From positions 52,792 through 116,791 of the forward strand of contig NZ_JNFG01000021.1 in assembly GCF_000729995.1 (NCBI RefSeq): a DNA stretch of 64,000 bases. Reading direction: 5' to 3'. The notes under the pieces are model-generated. The model made no database searches. It saw nothing but the letters and a program-made list of their open reading frames with translations, and was not told where the DNA came from. The translations under genes and the position numbers were made by a program. This document shows, in pieces, positions 1-7,744 of this stretch; position 1 is the stretch's first letter, and each line of letters starts with the position of its first letter. This DNA is from Caballeronia sordidicola. GTDB taxonomy: Bacteria > Pseudomonadota > Gammaproteobacteria > Burkholderiales > Burkholderiaceae.

Positions 1-724
1 CGTCGAACAGAACATCGGTCAGGTACCGCCGGTTGAAGCAGCCGGTGAGATAGTCGCGCACGGAGAGGTTGCGCAACATCGCGTGTTGGCAGAACTGGTC
101 GCGGACCAGGCGATTGTGGCGGCGAGCGGTGACATAACCGAGCACATTGGTGAAGGCCAGAAGCATCGACGATGTCAGCAACGCCGACGAGTCGAGCGTC
201 TTCGATACCGCGCAAATGGCGATAAACGCGATCGTCGCGGTCAAGGATATGAGCAAAGCCCAGAGCAGCTTGTTCTGAATGAAGTTGTACACCACGATCA
301 GCAGAATGCACATGGACATGCAGTGCGCCGCCATTCCGGTGGGACGAAGCCAGGTGATCAACATGAAGACAGTGAAGCCGACGACTTCGAACGCGCTCGC
401 GGCCGCGCGCACGGAGGCGAGGGAAACCTGCGGGAAGCTTACGACGCGCAGGCTGATCACACCCGTCAATGCAACGCAGCAGCGCGCCAGCAAAAGCACG
501 AAGGTGGTACGGGAATAACCGAGGGCGGCTATGTCGGTAATCGCGAAAGCGACGTAAAACAGCGTGCAGAAGACCAGCGTGCGCATCAGGGAGGTATGGT
601 TCGCGATCCGGTGATGGCGCTGAAACTCTTTTTCCACTGACGCGTCTTCGAACTCGGACCATAGACGGTCAAGCTTGAAATTCGTCTCTGCGTCGAAGCG
701 TGGAATTTCGGTTGGTTCTGCCAT
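1..724 (-). CDS. Membrane-anchored diguanylate cyclase (GGDEF), N-terminal part, cut by window edge
   Basis: Reading the reverse strand from the ATG at 724 gives an open frame to the window edge, so the gene is 5'-complete and 3'-cut. After a soluble N-terminus of about 45 residues come several hydrophobic helices (roughly residues 50-190). The frame then reads SVRDYLTGCFNRRYL just before the edge, the classic entry to a GGDEF domain (D-x-L-T-G-x-x-N-R-R). It is inferred to be a cyclic-di-GMP synthase sensing through its membrane domain. The GGDEF catalytic loop itself lies outside the window, so activity cannot be judged. Confidence 0.85.
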   Translation of the reverse strand, partial: MAEPTEIPRFDAETNFKLDRLWSEFEDASVEKEFQRHHRIANHTSLMRTLVFCTLFYVAFAITDIAALGYSRTTFVLLLARCCVALTGVISLRVVSFPQVSLASVRAAASAFEVVGFTVFMLITWLRPTGMAAHCMSMCILLIVVYNFIQNKLLWALLISLTATIAFIAICAVSKTLDSSALLTSSMLLAFTNVLGYVTARRHNRLVRDQFCQHAMLRNLSVRDYLTGCFNRRYLTDVLFD

Positions 725-845
725 CGCTCGCCATGTCTGATGTCGCGGTTGGGGCCACATCATAAGTCATTTTGGGTGTCGGGCCCGGGGCGTCGACGTC
801 CGGAAGAAACGCAATATCGGCGGGATGAATGGGTAAGTCAGACCC

Positions 846-1757
846 TTACGTCGAGGCCAGTGCCGCCAGCGTGTCACGCAACCACACGTGCGCCGGATCG
901 GCCTGATTGCGAGGCGGCCACGCGGCGAACAACGTAAAACCGCGCGCCTCGAACGGTAGGTCGAAGATATCGAGGCGCGCCCGATAACGCTCGGCAAAGC
1001 GGGCGGGCAGCGTCGAAACATAGTCCGTGCGTGCGAGCAATTCAGGCACAAGCGTGAAATGCTGCACCGACAATACAACCCGGCGCTCGCGTCCCAGCGC
1101 GTCCAGGTGTTCGTCCATGAAGCCATGAAAACTGCCGCCGCTCGTCGACACCAGCACATGATTCAGCGCGCAATACGTGTCCAGATCGAGCGGCGCCGTC
1201 CCGCGGGGATGCCCCTTGCGCTGGACGACGACAAAATGCTCATCGAAGAGTTTGCGGGCTTTCATCGACGCCGGCACCATCCGCTCCGAGCCCAATAACA
1301 AATCGATTTCACCGCGCTCAAGGCGGGTCGCCATCGACGGCTGGTCGGCTACGACAAATGCGATCCGCACGCCTGGCCCCGCCAGCGTCGGCAACTGCTC
1401 CATGAGCCGCTGGCCGAGCACCGCCGTGGCGTTGTCGTTTGCGGCAATGACAAAGCTGCGGTGGTCCGTATGCGGATCGAACGAGGATTGATGGCGTACG
1501 ACCGCTTCGAGATTCTTCAAGGCCAGATGCAGCGGCTCCATCAGCTCGAGCGCCCGCGTGCTGCGCGTCATGCCGCGGCCGGTCTCGGCGGGAATCAGCA
1601 GCGGATCGCCGAAGATCTGCCGCAGCCGCGCAAGCTGCGTCGAGACAGCCGGTTGCGTCAGATGCAGCCGTTGCGCCGCGCGCGTGACATTCGATTCGGC
1701 GAGCAAGGCGTCAAGCGACACCAGCAAATTCAAGTCGATACCGCGAAGATCAATCAT
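846..1757 (-). CDS. LysR-family transcriptional regulator
   Basis: An N-terminal winged helix-turn-helix (IDLNLLVSLDALLAE, then RAAQRLHLTQPAVSTQLARLR) is followed by a LysR substrate-binding domain (residues about 90-300), at the usual family length of about 300. The frame stays open to 1790 through an upstream TTG. The start at MIDLRGIDLNLL is preferred because LysR proteins begin just before the DLNLL motif; an ATG at 1772 is also possible. It is divergent from the oxidoreductase gene at 1848, and a shared short intergenic region suggests it controls that gene. Confidence 0.9.
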   Translation of the reverse strand: MIDLRGIDLNLLVSLDALLAESNVTRAAQRLHLTQPAVSTQLARLRQIFGDPLLIPAETGRGMTRSTRALELMEPLHLALKNLEAVVRHQSSFDPHTDHRSFVIAANDNATAVLGQRLMEQLPTLAGPGVRIAFVVADQPSMATRLERGEIDLLLGSERMVPASMKARKLFDEHFVVVQRKGHPRGTAPLDLDTYCALNHVLVSTSGGSFHGFMDEHLDALGRERRVVLSVQHFTLVPELLARTDYVSTLPARFAERYRARLDIFDLPFEARGFTLFAAWPPRNQADPAHVWLRDTLAALAST

Positions 1758-1847
1758 GTTGATAGGTCGCATTCCATTAATTGATTTCAAGAATACGTAC
1801 CCGGAACCTAGAGTTCAACTGTCCAACCAATCCCAAGGGGAATACAG

Positions 1848-2948
1848 ATGAAAGCCTGGATGCTCGATGAACCCGGTACGCCGCTGGCGCTACGCGACAT
1901 TGCACAACCGGCGCCACGCCGCAATGCGGTGACTGTCCGGATGGAGGCGGTGCCGCTGCTCAGCTACACGCGCGCTCACGTTGAAGGCAAGTTGCCTTAT
2001 GCGTATCCGCCGGGACCGTTTTCGCCGGGGACAAACGGCGTCGGCCGGGTGGAAGCGGTCGGCGAGGGCGTGATGTCGTTTCGCGTGGGTCAGCGCGTCG
2101 CGGTCAACCCGTACTGGATTGCCAATGAAACGGTACGCGAACCGGCGCAAGTGCTCATCGCGCTGACCGGCCTCGGCGCCGACAGCGGGCCGATGCTCGC
2201 CGAATTTCCACATGGCACCTTGCGTGAGGTAGCGGAATTCCCGGCATCGACGCTGATTCCGCTCGATGGACTCGACGACCTCCCAGCCGAGCGTCTCGCG
2301 ATACTAGGCAAGTTCGCAGTGCCGTTCGGCGGTTTGCGGCGCGGCCGGCTGGCGGCGGGTGAAACCGTGATCGTGAACGGTGCGACCGGCTACTTCGGCT
2401 CGGCGGCCGTACTCGTTGCGCTGGCGATGGGCGCGAGCAGGGTGGTTGCGCTCGGCAGGCGCGCCGAGCCGCTGCAAACGCTGGTGGAACTCGGGCGAGG
2501 CCGCGTGGTGCCGGTCGTGCTTTCGGGCGACGCGGCGCGCGACGTGACGGCCATTCGTGCGGCGTCGGGCGGTGGAGCGGACCTAGCCTTCGATATGGTC
2601 GGCAACGCAACCGATGCCAACGCCACCCTCGCCGCGCTAAGAAGCTTGCGACGCGCCGGGCGTCTCGTCCTGATGGGCAGCATGCAGGTGGACTTGCCGA
2701 TTCCCTATTCCGAGATGCTGCTGAACAACTGGGAGTTGATCGGCCACTTCATGTACACACCCGCCGACTATCTCGCGCTGGTTGCGCTGGCTGCATCGCG
2801 TCAGTTGCCGCTTGCGTCCGTCGAATTGAAGACGTTTCCATTCGCGGAGTTGGAAGCGGCTATTGATGAAGCCGGCCGCATGTCGGGCCTGCAATGCACC
2901 GTGGTAGGCGGTGACTCGCCCCAAGCGTGGAAGCAGGGCGGCGCCTAG
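1848..2948 (+). CDS. Zinc-type alcohol dehydrogenase / quinone oxidoreductase-like (MDR family)
   Basis: This is a 366-residue medium-chain dehydrogenase/reductase: an N-terminal GroES-like domain (PGTNGVGRVEAVGEGV), then a Rossmann domain with VIVNGATGYFGSAAVLVALAMGA as nucleotide-binding fold. The usual structural-zinc cysteine cluster is not evident, so it is probably a zinc-free NAD(P)H oxidoreductase. An AGGGG-like ribosome site (aaggggaa) lies just upstream of ATG. Divergent from a LysR regulator. Its stop overlaps the convergent PPOX gene by 4 bases. Substrate unknown. Confidence 0.88.
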   Translation: MKAWMLDEPGTPLALRDIAQPAPRRNAVTVRMEAVPLLSYTRAHVEGKLPYAYPPGPFSPGTNGVGRVEAVGEGVMSFRVGQRVAVNPYWIANETVREPAQVLIALTGLGADSGPMLAEFPHGTLREVAEFPASTLIPLDGLDDLPAERLAILGKFAVPFGGLRRGRLAAGETVIVNGATGYFGSAAVLVALAMGASRVVALGRRAEPLQTLVELGRGRVVPVVLSGDAARDVTAIRAASGGGADLAFDMVGNATDANATLAALRSLRRAGRLVLMGSMQVDLPIPYSEMLLNNWELIGHFMYTPADYLALVALAASRQLPLASVELKTFPFAELEAAIDEAGRMSGLQCTVVGGDSPQAWKQGGA

Positions 2949-3550
2949 TACAGGTCGGTCTTGAGACGGCCGGGCAATGCGCGGTCGTAGGCGTCGCCGT
3001 CGAAGCTGGCATCGCTTACGTTCTTCAGCATGGCGCCGGCCGAGGGCAAGCTTGAGCGGTCGACGTATTTCTCCCCGTTCCACAAGTCCGATCTCACGAC
3101 CGCCTTCGAACAATGGAAATACACGGACTCCACATGCACGAGGATCACCGTGCGCGGCGGTTTGCCGTTGACGCTGAATGAGGCGAGCAGCTCGCTGTCG
3201 TCGGCAATCGATGCACGGCCGTTCACGCGCATCATTTCTCCCACGCCCGGCACGAGAAACAGCAAGGCCACGCGCGGGTCGTGCACGAGGTTCCTGAGTG
3301 TATCGATACGGTTATTGCCCGGGCGGTCGGGAATGGCGAGCGTATGGGCATCGAGGATCCGGACGAAGCCCATGGCATCGCCTTTGGGCGAGCAGTCGAG
3401 CCCGTCCTCTCCCGCCGACGCCAGCATCACGAACGGCGACGCAAGAATGAATGCCGCATAGTCTTCGCTGATGAACGAAATCTCCTTGCGCAACGACCGC
3501 TCGTTTGCCTTGCCGTAGATATCTTCCAGTTGTTCGACGCTCGTCAACAT
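2945..3550 (-). CDS. Pyridoxamine 5'-phosphate oxidase-family FMN protein
   Basis: About 201 residues with the split-barrel PPOX pattern (FVMLASAGEDGLDCSPKGD ... LAIPDRPGNNRIDTLRNLV ... VALLFLVPG), matching the MSMEG_1061-like flavin-binding subgroup. The longer frame would need a TTG at 3565, but those bases form the Shine-Dalgarno (GAAGGAG) for the ATG at 3550, so that start is chosen. It probably binds FMN or a related deazaflavin. Convergent with and overlapping the upstream oxidoreductase. Physiological substrate unknown. Confidence 0.85.
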   Translation of the reverse strand: MLTSVEQLEDIYGKANERSLRKEISFISEDYAAFILASPFVMLASAGEDGLDCSPKGDAMGFVRILDAHTLAIPDRPGNNRIDTLRNLVHDPRVALLFLVPGVGEMMRVNGRASIADDSELLASFSVNGKPPRTVILVHVESVYFHCSKAVVRSDLWNGEKYVDRSSLPSAGAMLKNVSDASFDGDAYDRALPGRLKTDLY

Positions 3551-3615
3551 GCTGCGCTCCTTCAATGATCCGGGTTCAGCCCGTACATTAGCAGGCCCGG
3601 CTGAACGTAACCTGA

Positions 3616-4413
3616 CTAGTGCGGCGTGACAGGAACAGGATCGAGTCCCGTCTGCGTGACGACCGGCGCCGCTTCCGGCGAGGCGAGATACTCGAGCAGC
3701 GCTTTCGCTTCGGCCGGATGTTGCGCGCCCACCGGAATGCCGGCCGCAAATCGCGTAATCGATTGAACCGACTCGGGAATCTTGCCGACGAACGTTACGC
3801 CCGGGATGGGCAGCAGTTCACTCACTTGCTGGAAGCCGAGTTCGTAGTCGCCGTTGGCCACCACCGACGCTACCGGAATCTTCGGCACCATGGTGGCCTT
3901 GGGCCGGATGTGGTCCTCAATGCCAAGACGCTTGAACAACTCGTTCTGTATGTACACGCCGCTCGCGCTGTCGGAATAGGCGACCGATTTCGCGTGCAGC
4001 AGCGTGTCCTTCAACGCCGCAACCGTGCCGATGTCCGGCTTCGGCGCGCCAGCGCGCACGACCATGCCGATGGCCGAATCGGCGAGTTCCACGCGTGAGC
4101 CCGGCATTACCTTGCCTTGCTTGATGAGGTCGTCGAGCGCGTAGCCGACCATGATCACCACGTCCGCCGGTTCGCCCCGGGCCAGCCGGTTCGGGATCGC
4201 TTCGGGCGCTTTTCCCATGGACGGGCCCAAGGCGGTGTCGAGCGTATTGCCGCTTGCTGTGGCGAATTTTGGCCCGAGGATTTTATAGGCCGCCGTGAAT
4301 CCGCCTGAACTCATGACATGTAATTCCGCGGCATGAACGGTGGTGGCAGTGGTCGCGGCCGCAACGCCGCCGATGAACGCGAATGCGGAAAGCTTCAGCA
4401 AGAACGATTTCAT
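3616..4413 (-). CDS. Periplasmic substrate-binding protein, ModA-like fold
   Basis: 265 residues from the ATG at 4413. A Sec signal peptide (MKSFLLKLSAFAFIGG ... VHAAE) is followed by a type II periplasmic binding domain (ELHVMSSGGFTAAYKILGPKF, RGEPADVVIM, ARGEPAD-like motifs) of the ModA/extracellular solute-binding family 11 type. The open frame continues 94 codons upstream to 4695, but that part lacks protein character and the signal peptide fixes the start. No permease or ATPase gene is beside it, so it is an orphan. Molybdate binding is possible but not shown. Confidence 0.87.
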   Translation of the reverse strand: MKSFLLKLSAFAFIGGVAAATTATTVHAAELHVMSSGGFTAAYKILGPKFATASGNTLDTALGPSMGKAPEAIPNRLARGEPADVVIMVGYALDDLIKQGKVMPGSRVELADSAIGMVVRAGAPKPDIGTVAALKDTLLHAKSVAYSDSASGVYIQNELFKRLGIEDHIRPKATMVPKIPVASVVANGDYELGFQQVSELLPIPGVTFVGKIPESVQSITRFAAGIPVGAQHPAEAKALLEYLASPEAAPVVTQTGLDPVPVTPH

Positions 4414-4846
4414 GGATGACCGTAAAAAGTAGATGAACCGATAACGTTTGCGCCGACGAAGTTTAAACGCATCGAAGGTAATGGTCGTTAGGGAACACCC
4501 CGTGTTATTCGGCGCAAATAGACGCGCAAACGATTTCCGCCTTAGCCTGACGATTAACTTACCGCTCAAAGCCAAACGTTGTACTTTCAACGCCTCCGAC
4601 CATGTAAGCCGAGGCTCTCTGGTGGAACTGTCAAATACTGAAAAGTACGTGAAATAGCGCAGTGATTGGCGGTAGAGTGTTTCATCGAAAGACATTTTTG
4701 GTTTGTCCTTCGGTAAATAATATTAGTGGGGAAAAACATGCCCGGCGCCACGCTCCGAGGGATGAGAACCCATGAAGGCGATCTGGTTTATTTAGCGCTG
4801 AGAGGCTGGCTCGCCGCGCACAAGACGTCAGTTTCGGGGATATCAA
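4414..4846. other. Intergenic stretch, no gene recognised
   Basis: Comparatively AT-rich DNA upstream of the binding-protein gene. Short open frames exist on both strands but none shows family features or a good ribosome site. It probably holds the promoters of the leftward binding-protein gene and of the rightward small genes. Confidence 0.5.
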
Positions 4847-5077
4847 GTGAATACCAAAACGCCATACCAGGGAAATCGCGCGTCGATAATAATCGATGCG
4901 GAAATAGTCCACATTGAAGGGATCATGTCCCGTTGTCTCGCGATGGGCGCCAATGGCGCTATTTTTCACGCGAACTATTGGCGCAACCGTTTATTGACGC
5001 TGCGGGATTCCGGTCTGAGCCATACGCAGGACGTCGCGGTGCAATCGCTTCTAAGCAATCTCGTTGCGTGTCACTAA
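4847..5077 (+). CDS. Small hypothetical protein, 76 residues
   Basis: GTG-started frame whose second half (MSRCLAMGANGAIFHANYW, then RNRLLTLRDSGLSHTQDV) has plausible protein composition. It stops 15 bases before the next gene, so the two may be co-transcribed. An internal ATG at 4925 preceded by AAGGGATC is an alternative start. No domain recognised. It could be a chance frame. Confidence 0.42.
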   Translation: MNTKTPYQGNRASIIIDAEIVHIEGIMSRCLAMGANGAIFHANYWRNRLLTLRDSGLSHTQDVAVQSLLSNLVACH

Positions 5078-5092
5078 ACCGGGGTGCTTTGA

Positions 5093-5500
5093 ATGTTGAA
5101 TAAATCCAGCGGCGGCCCGCTTGCGTGGAAGTCGAAAATCCGGCCAGAGCAATCGGTCGACAGCTTACATTATGTGACGCTGGATCTTGCGTCGGATTCG
5201 CATGCTCGTGCGGCAATCGAGGCTTATGCCGATTCGTGCGCTGCCGAAATACCGTGGCTGGCGGATATTCTGCGGGCACGACTGGAGAAACTAAACCGTT
5301 CGGTAGACCGCACTCAGGATCGATTTGCTGGAATTGAGGAAGATGAAGCCGTTCCAATGCCGCTGACGTATTGCGAGCAGACGGCGCGGCGATTGATTGC
5401 TTTCGCGTGCATGTGCGCGCGGGCGCGTGAGGATTACTCGGATGCGGCGTGGGATCATGTCATGAAAAGCTTTGACCGGATGCTGATTCAAATGCGTTGA
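5093..5500 (+). CDS. Hypothetical protein, 135 residues
   Basis: Soluble, mixed alpha-helical sequence with a run HARAAIEAYADSCAAEIPWL and a C-terminal helix rich in acidic and aromatic residues. No signal peptide or membrane segment. Not recognised as any family. It follows a small possible gene and precedes the two-component signalling operon after a 109-base gap that is notably AT-rich (5500-5600) and likely carries the operon promoter. Confidence 0.65.
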   Translation: MLNKSSGGPLAWKSKIRPEQSVDSLHYVTLDLASDSHARAAIEAYADSCAAEIPWLADILRARLEKLNRSVDRTQDRFAGIEEDEAVPMPLTYCEQTARRLIAFACMCARAREDYSDAAWDHVMKSFDRMLIQMR

Positions 5501-5609
5501 TTTCGCATAAAAAAGTATAATAAAAATAGCAGCTAATCTGCATCGGCATTCGGCGTCCAAGCAAAATAAATGACAAGGCCGTCTTGACTATTTAACGGGA
5601 TATCAGGCA

Positions 5610-6308
5610 ATGCGGATTTGTGTGCTGGACGATGACCTGAGCCAGACGGCGTTCGTGGCTCAGACATTGACTGCGGCCGGGCACTCCTGCCAGGTTTTCA
5701 CCGAGGGCAAGAGCCTGATCCATGAGCTGAGGCGTCAGCCGTACGACCTGCTGCTGCTCGACTGGAACATGCCGGAAATGCCGGGCGACGTCGTGCTGAA
5801 ATGGGTCAGGCAAAACCTCACCACGAACCTGCCGGTGCTCTTCCTGACAAGCCGCAGTGTTGAAAGCGACATCGTCCAGATGCTTAACGCCGGCGCCGAC
5901 GACTACATCCTCAAGCCGGTGTCGCGGCCTGTGCTGCTCGCCCGCGTGGAAGCTTTGCTGCGGCGGATCTACATGAGTCAGAACGACGTGACCGAGGAAA
6001 CCTACGGCATCTATCGATTCGATCTGACCACCCAGACCGCACTGGTCAGTGAAACTCCGGCCGTGTTGACGCAGAAGGAATTCGAGCTGGCGCTGCTGCT
6101 CTTTCGCAACCTGTCGCGGCCGTTATCACGCTCCCATATTCGCGAATCGGTGTGGCGGCAGGACGTGGATATCCCGTCGCGCACTATCGATACCCATGTC
6201 TCGCAGATTCGCTCCAAGCTGGTGTTGCGGCCGCAAAACGGTTACCGCATAACACCCATCTACAGCTACGGCTACCGGTTGGAAAAAGTGGGGAATGAAT
6301 CGCCGTGA
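5610..6308 (+). CDS. OmpR/PhoB-type response regulator
   Basis: 232 residues. The receiver domain has the acidic pair D7/D8, phospho-acceptor D51 in LLLLDWNMPEMPG, T80 and K102 (ILKPVSRP). A C-terminal winged helix follows (FELALLLFRNLSRPLSRSHI, TIDTHVSQIRSKL, GYRITPIYSYGYRLE). Its stop overlaps the GTG of the FecR-domain gene (GTGA). With the downstream CHASE2 histidine kinase it forms a three-gene sensory operon. Regulator family is certain; target genes are not known. Confidence 0.95.
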   Translation: MRICVLDDDLSQTAFVAQTLTAAGHSCQVFTEGKSLIHELRRQPYDLLLLDWNMPEMPGDVVLKWVRQNLTTNLPVLFLTSRSVESDIVQMLNAGADDYILKPVSRPVLLARVEALLRRIYMSQNDVTEETYGIYRFDLTTQTALVSETPAVLTQKEFELALLLFRNLSRPLSRSHIRESVWRQDVDIPSRTIDTHVSQIRSKLVLRPQNGYRITPIYSYGYRLEKVGNESP

Positions 6309-7735
6309 ACGGGTTCCATAAAAACAGGCGCGGTTGGGCGGCGCATCAACGTTCGCACTCAGGGCTGGATGCTGCAATGGCGGTGGCCGGTGTCATCGCG
6401 ATGATCTGTTCGATCCAGCCGGCCTATGCCAAACGCGTGCCGCCGCAGGACATGACGCCTTACGTGGTGCGCGCGGACGATTCGCTCTTCACGCTCGCGG
6501 ACCGTTATATGCAGAGTCCTGCCGACTGGCGGCTGTTGCGCGACATCAATCACGTGGCGAATCCGCGGCACTTGCAGGTCAACGCCCGTCTTTCTATCCC
6601 CACCTCGCGGCTCAGGCAGACACTGCTGACAGCCAAGGTAGTGGCGGTGCGCGGCAGTGTCGAGAAGCTTGATACGGCGGGTGCACCCCCGCTGCCGGTG
6701 AGCGCGGGGACGCTGCTGATGGAGGGCGACGAAATCAGCACTGGCCGCGACGCATTTGTCTCCATGACGTTGCCCGACGGCTCGCATGTCGTGTTGCCAT
6801 CGAGCAGCCGGATCCACATCGGCCGCTTGCGGACCACGCTGCTGACCGGTGCGGTCGATCGCCAGTTCGACCTGAAGCAAGGCGAGGTCACAACCGACGT
6901 CACGCCGTTCAAGAACCCGCGCGATTCGTTCCGGGTCATTACGCCGTCAGTGGTGGCAGGTGTACGCGGCACGCGTTTCCGGGTGAACTACCTGTCCGCG
7001 CAGGATGCGACTACCGTCGAGGTGCTGGCGGGCAAGATCGGCGTGGATGGAGCAGGGCCGGACGGAGCGGCCAACAGCACGTCTGCTCCGCAGCCTGTCC
7101 CGGGAGGCGCGCAGACGCTCGTGCTGGCCGGCTACGGCAACCTGACGCGCACGGGGAACGCCGCCGGCGCTCCGGTACGGCTGCTCGATCCGCCGGAGAT
7201 TGCCGATCCGGGCAAGTTGCAGAACGCCCCGGAAGTCGCCTTCGACCTGATGCCGGTCGCGAGCGCGGGCGCGTACCGTACGGAGATCGCGACCGATGCC
7301 GATTTCCTCGACCTGCTTCGCGACCAGCGCACCACCGGCCTGCACGCGGCGTTCGACAACATTCCTGACGGCAACTATTTCGTGCGTGTCTCGGCCACCG
7401 ACACCCACAGTATCGATGGCTTGCCGCAAGTGTTCACGTTCAGCCGTCATCTCGATACCACCAACGCGGCGGCCACGCCCATCGACGGGAATGGCTACAC
7501 ATTCCGCTGGCATGTCGATGGGGAGGCAAAGGGCGCGCGGTATCGGTTCATCCTGTCGGATCATGCGGACCTGAGCGCGCCGTATATCGACTTGCTCGAT
7601 GTGGCGGGAGGCGAGATGACGGTGGCGAATCTGCCGCCAGGAAAGTACTACTGGACGGTTGTTGTCGATACCTTCGAGAACGGCCGGCTCCTGTCCATTC
7701 CGAGTGAAATCCGGTCGTTCACTCAAACGCGGTAG
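6305..7735 (+). CDS. LysM and FecR domain periplasmic protein
   Basis: 476 residues from GTG, overlapping the regulator stop. An N-terminal export signal (helix MAVAGVIAMICSIQPAYA) is followed by a LysM domain (YVVRADDSLFTLADRYM ... NARLSIP). Next comes a FecR domain (GDEISTGRDAFVSMTLPDGSHVVL ... TPSVVAGVRGTRFRVNY), then two beta-rich repeats of fibronectin-like character. Inferred to sit in the periplasm on peptidoglycan through LysM and to give input to the CHASE2 kinase encoded 9 bases downstream. FecR proteins classically relay a signal to a sigma factor; none is present here. Confidence 0.92.
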   Translation: MNGFHKNRRGWAAHQRSHSGLDAAMAVAGVIAMICSIQPAYAKRVPPQDMTPYVVRADDSLFTLADRYMQSPADWRLLRDINHVANPRHLQVNARLSIPTSRLRQTLLTAKVVAVRGSVEKLDTAGAPPLPVSAGTLLMEGDEISTGRDAFVSMTLPDGSHVVLPSSSRIHIGRLRTTLLTGAVDRQFDLKQGEVTTDVTPFKNPRDSFRVITPSVVAGVRGTRFRVNYLSAQDATTVEVLAGKIGVDGAGPDGAANSTSAPQPVPGGAQTLVLAGYGNLTRTGNAAGAPVRLLDPPEIADPGKLQNAPEVAFDLMPVASAGAYRTEIATDADFLDLLRDQRTTGLHAAFDNIPDGNYFVRVSATDTHSIDGLPQVFTFSRHLDTTNAAATPIDGNGYTFRWHVDGEAKGARYRFILSDHADLSAPYIDLLDVAGGEMTVANLPPGKYYWTVVVDTFENGRLLSIPSEIRSFTQTR

Positions 7736-7744
7736 GCGCCACCC

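Noticed and set aside
83..640. Plus-strand 185-residue frame at the left edge
   Set aside because: It is the shadow of the minus-strand GGDEF membrane protein, whose hydrophobic helices and D-x-LTG-x-x-NRR motif are clear.
4414..4695. Longer N-terminus for the periplasmic binding protein
   Set aside because: The signal peptide begins at the internal ATG 4413; the upstream 94 codons lack protein character.
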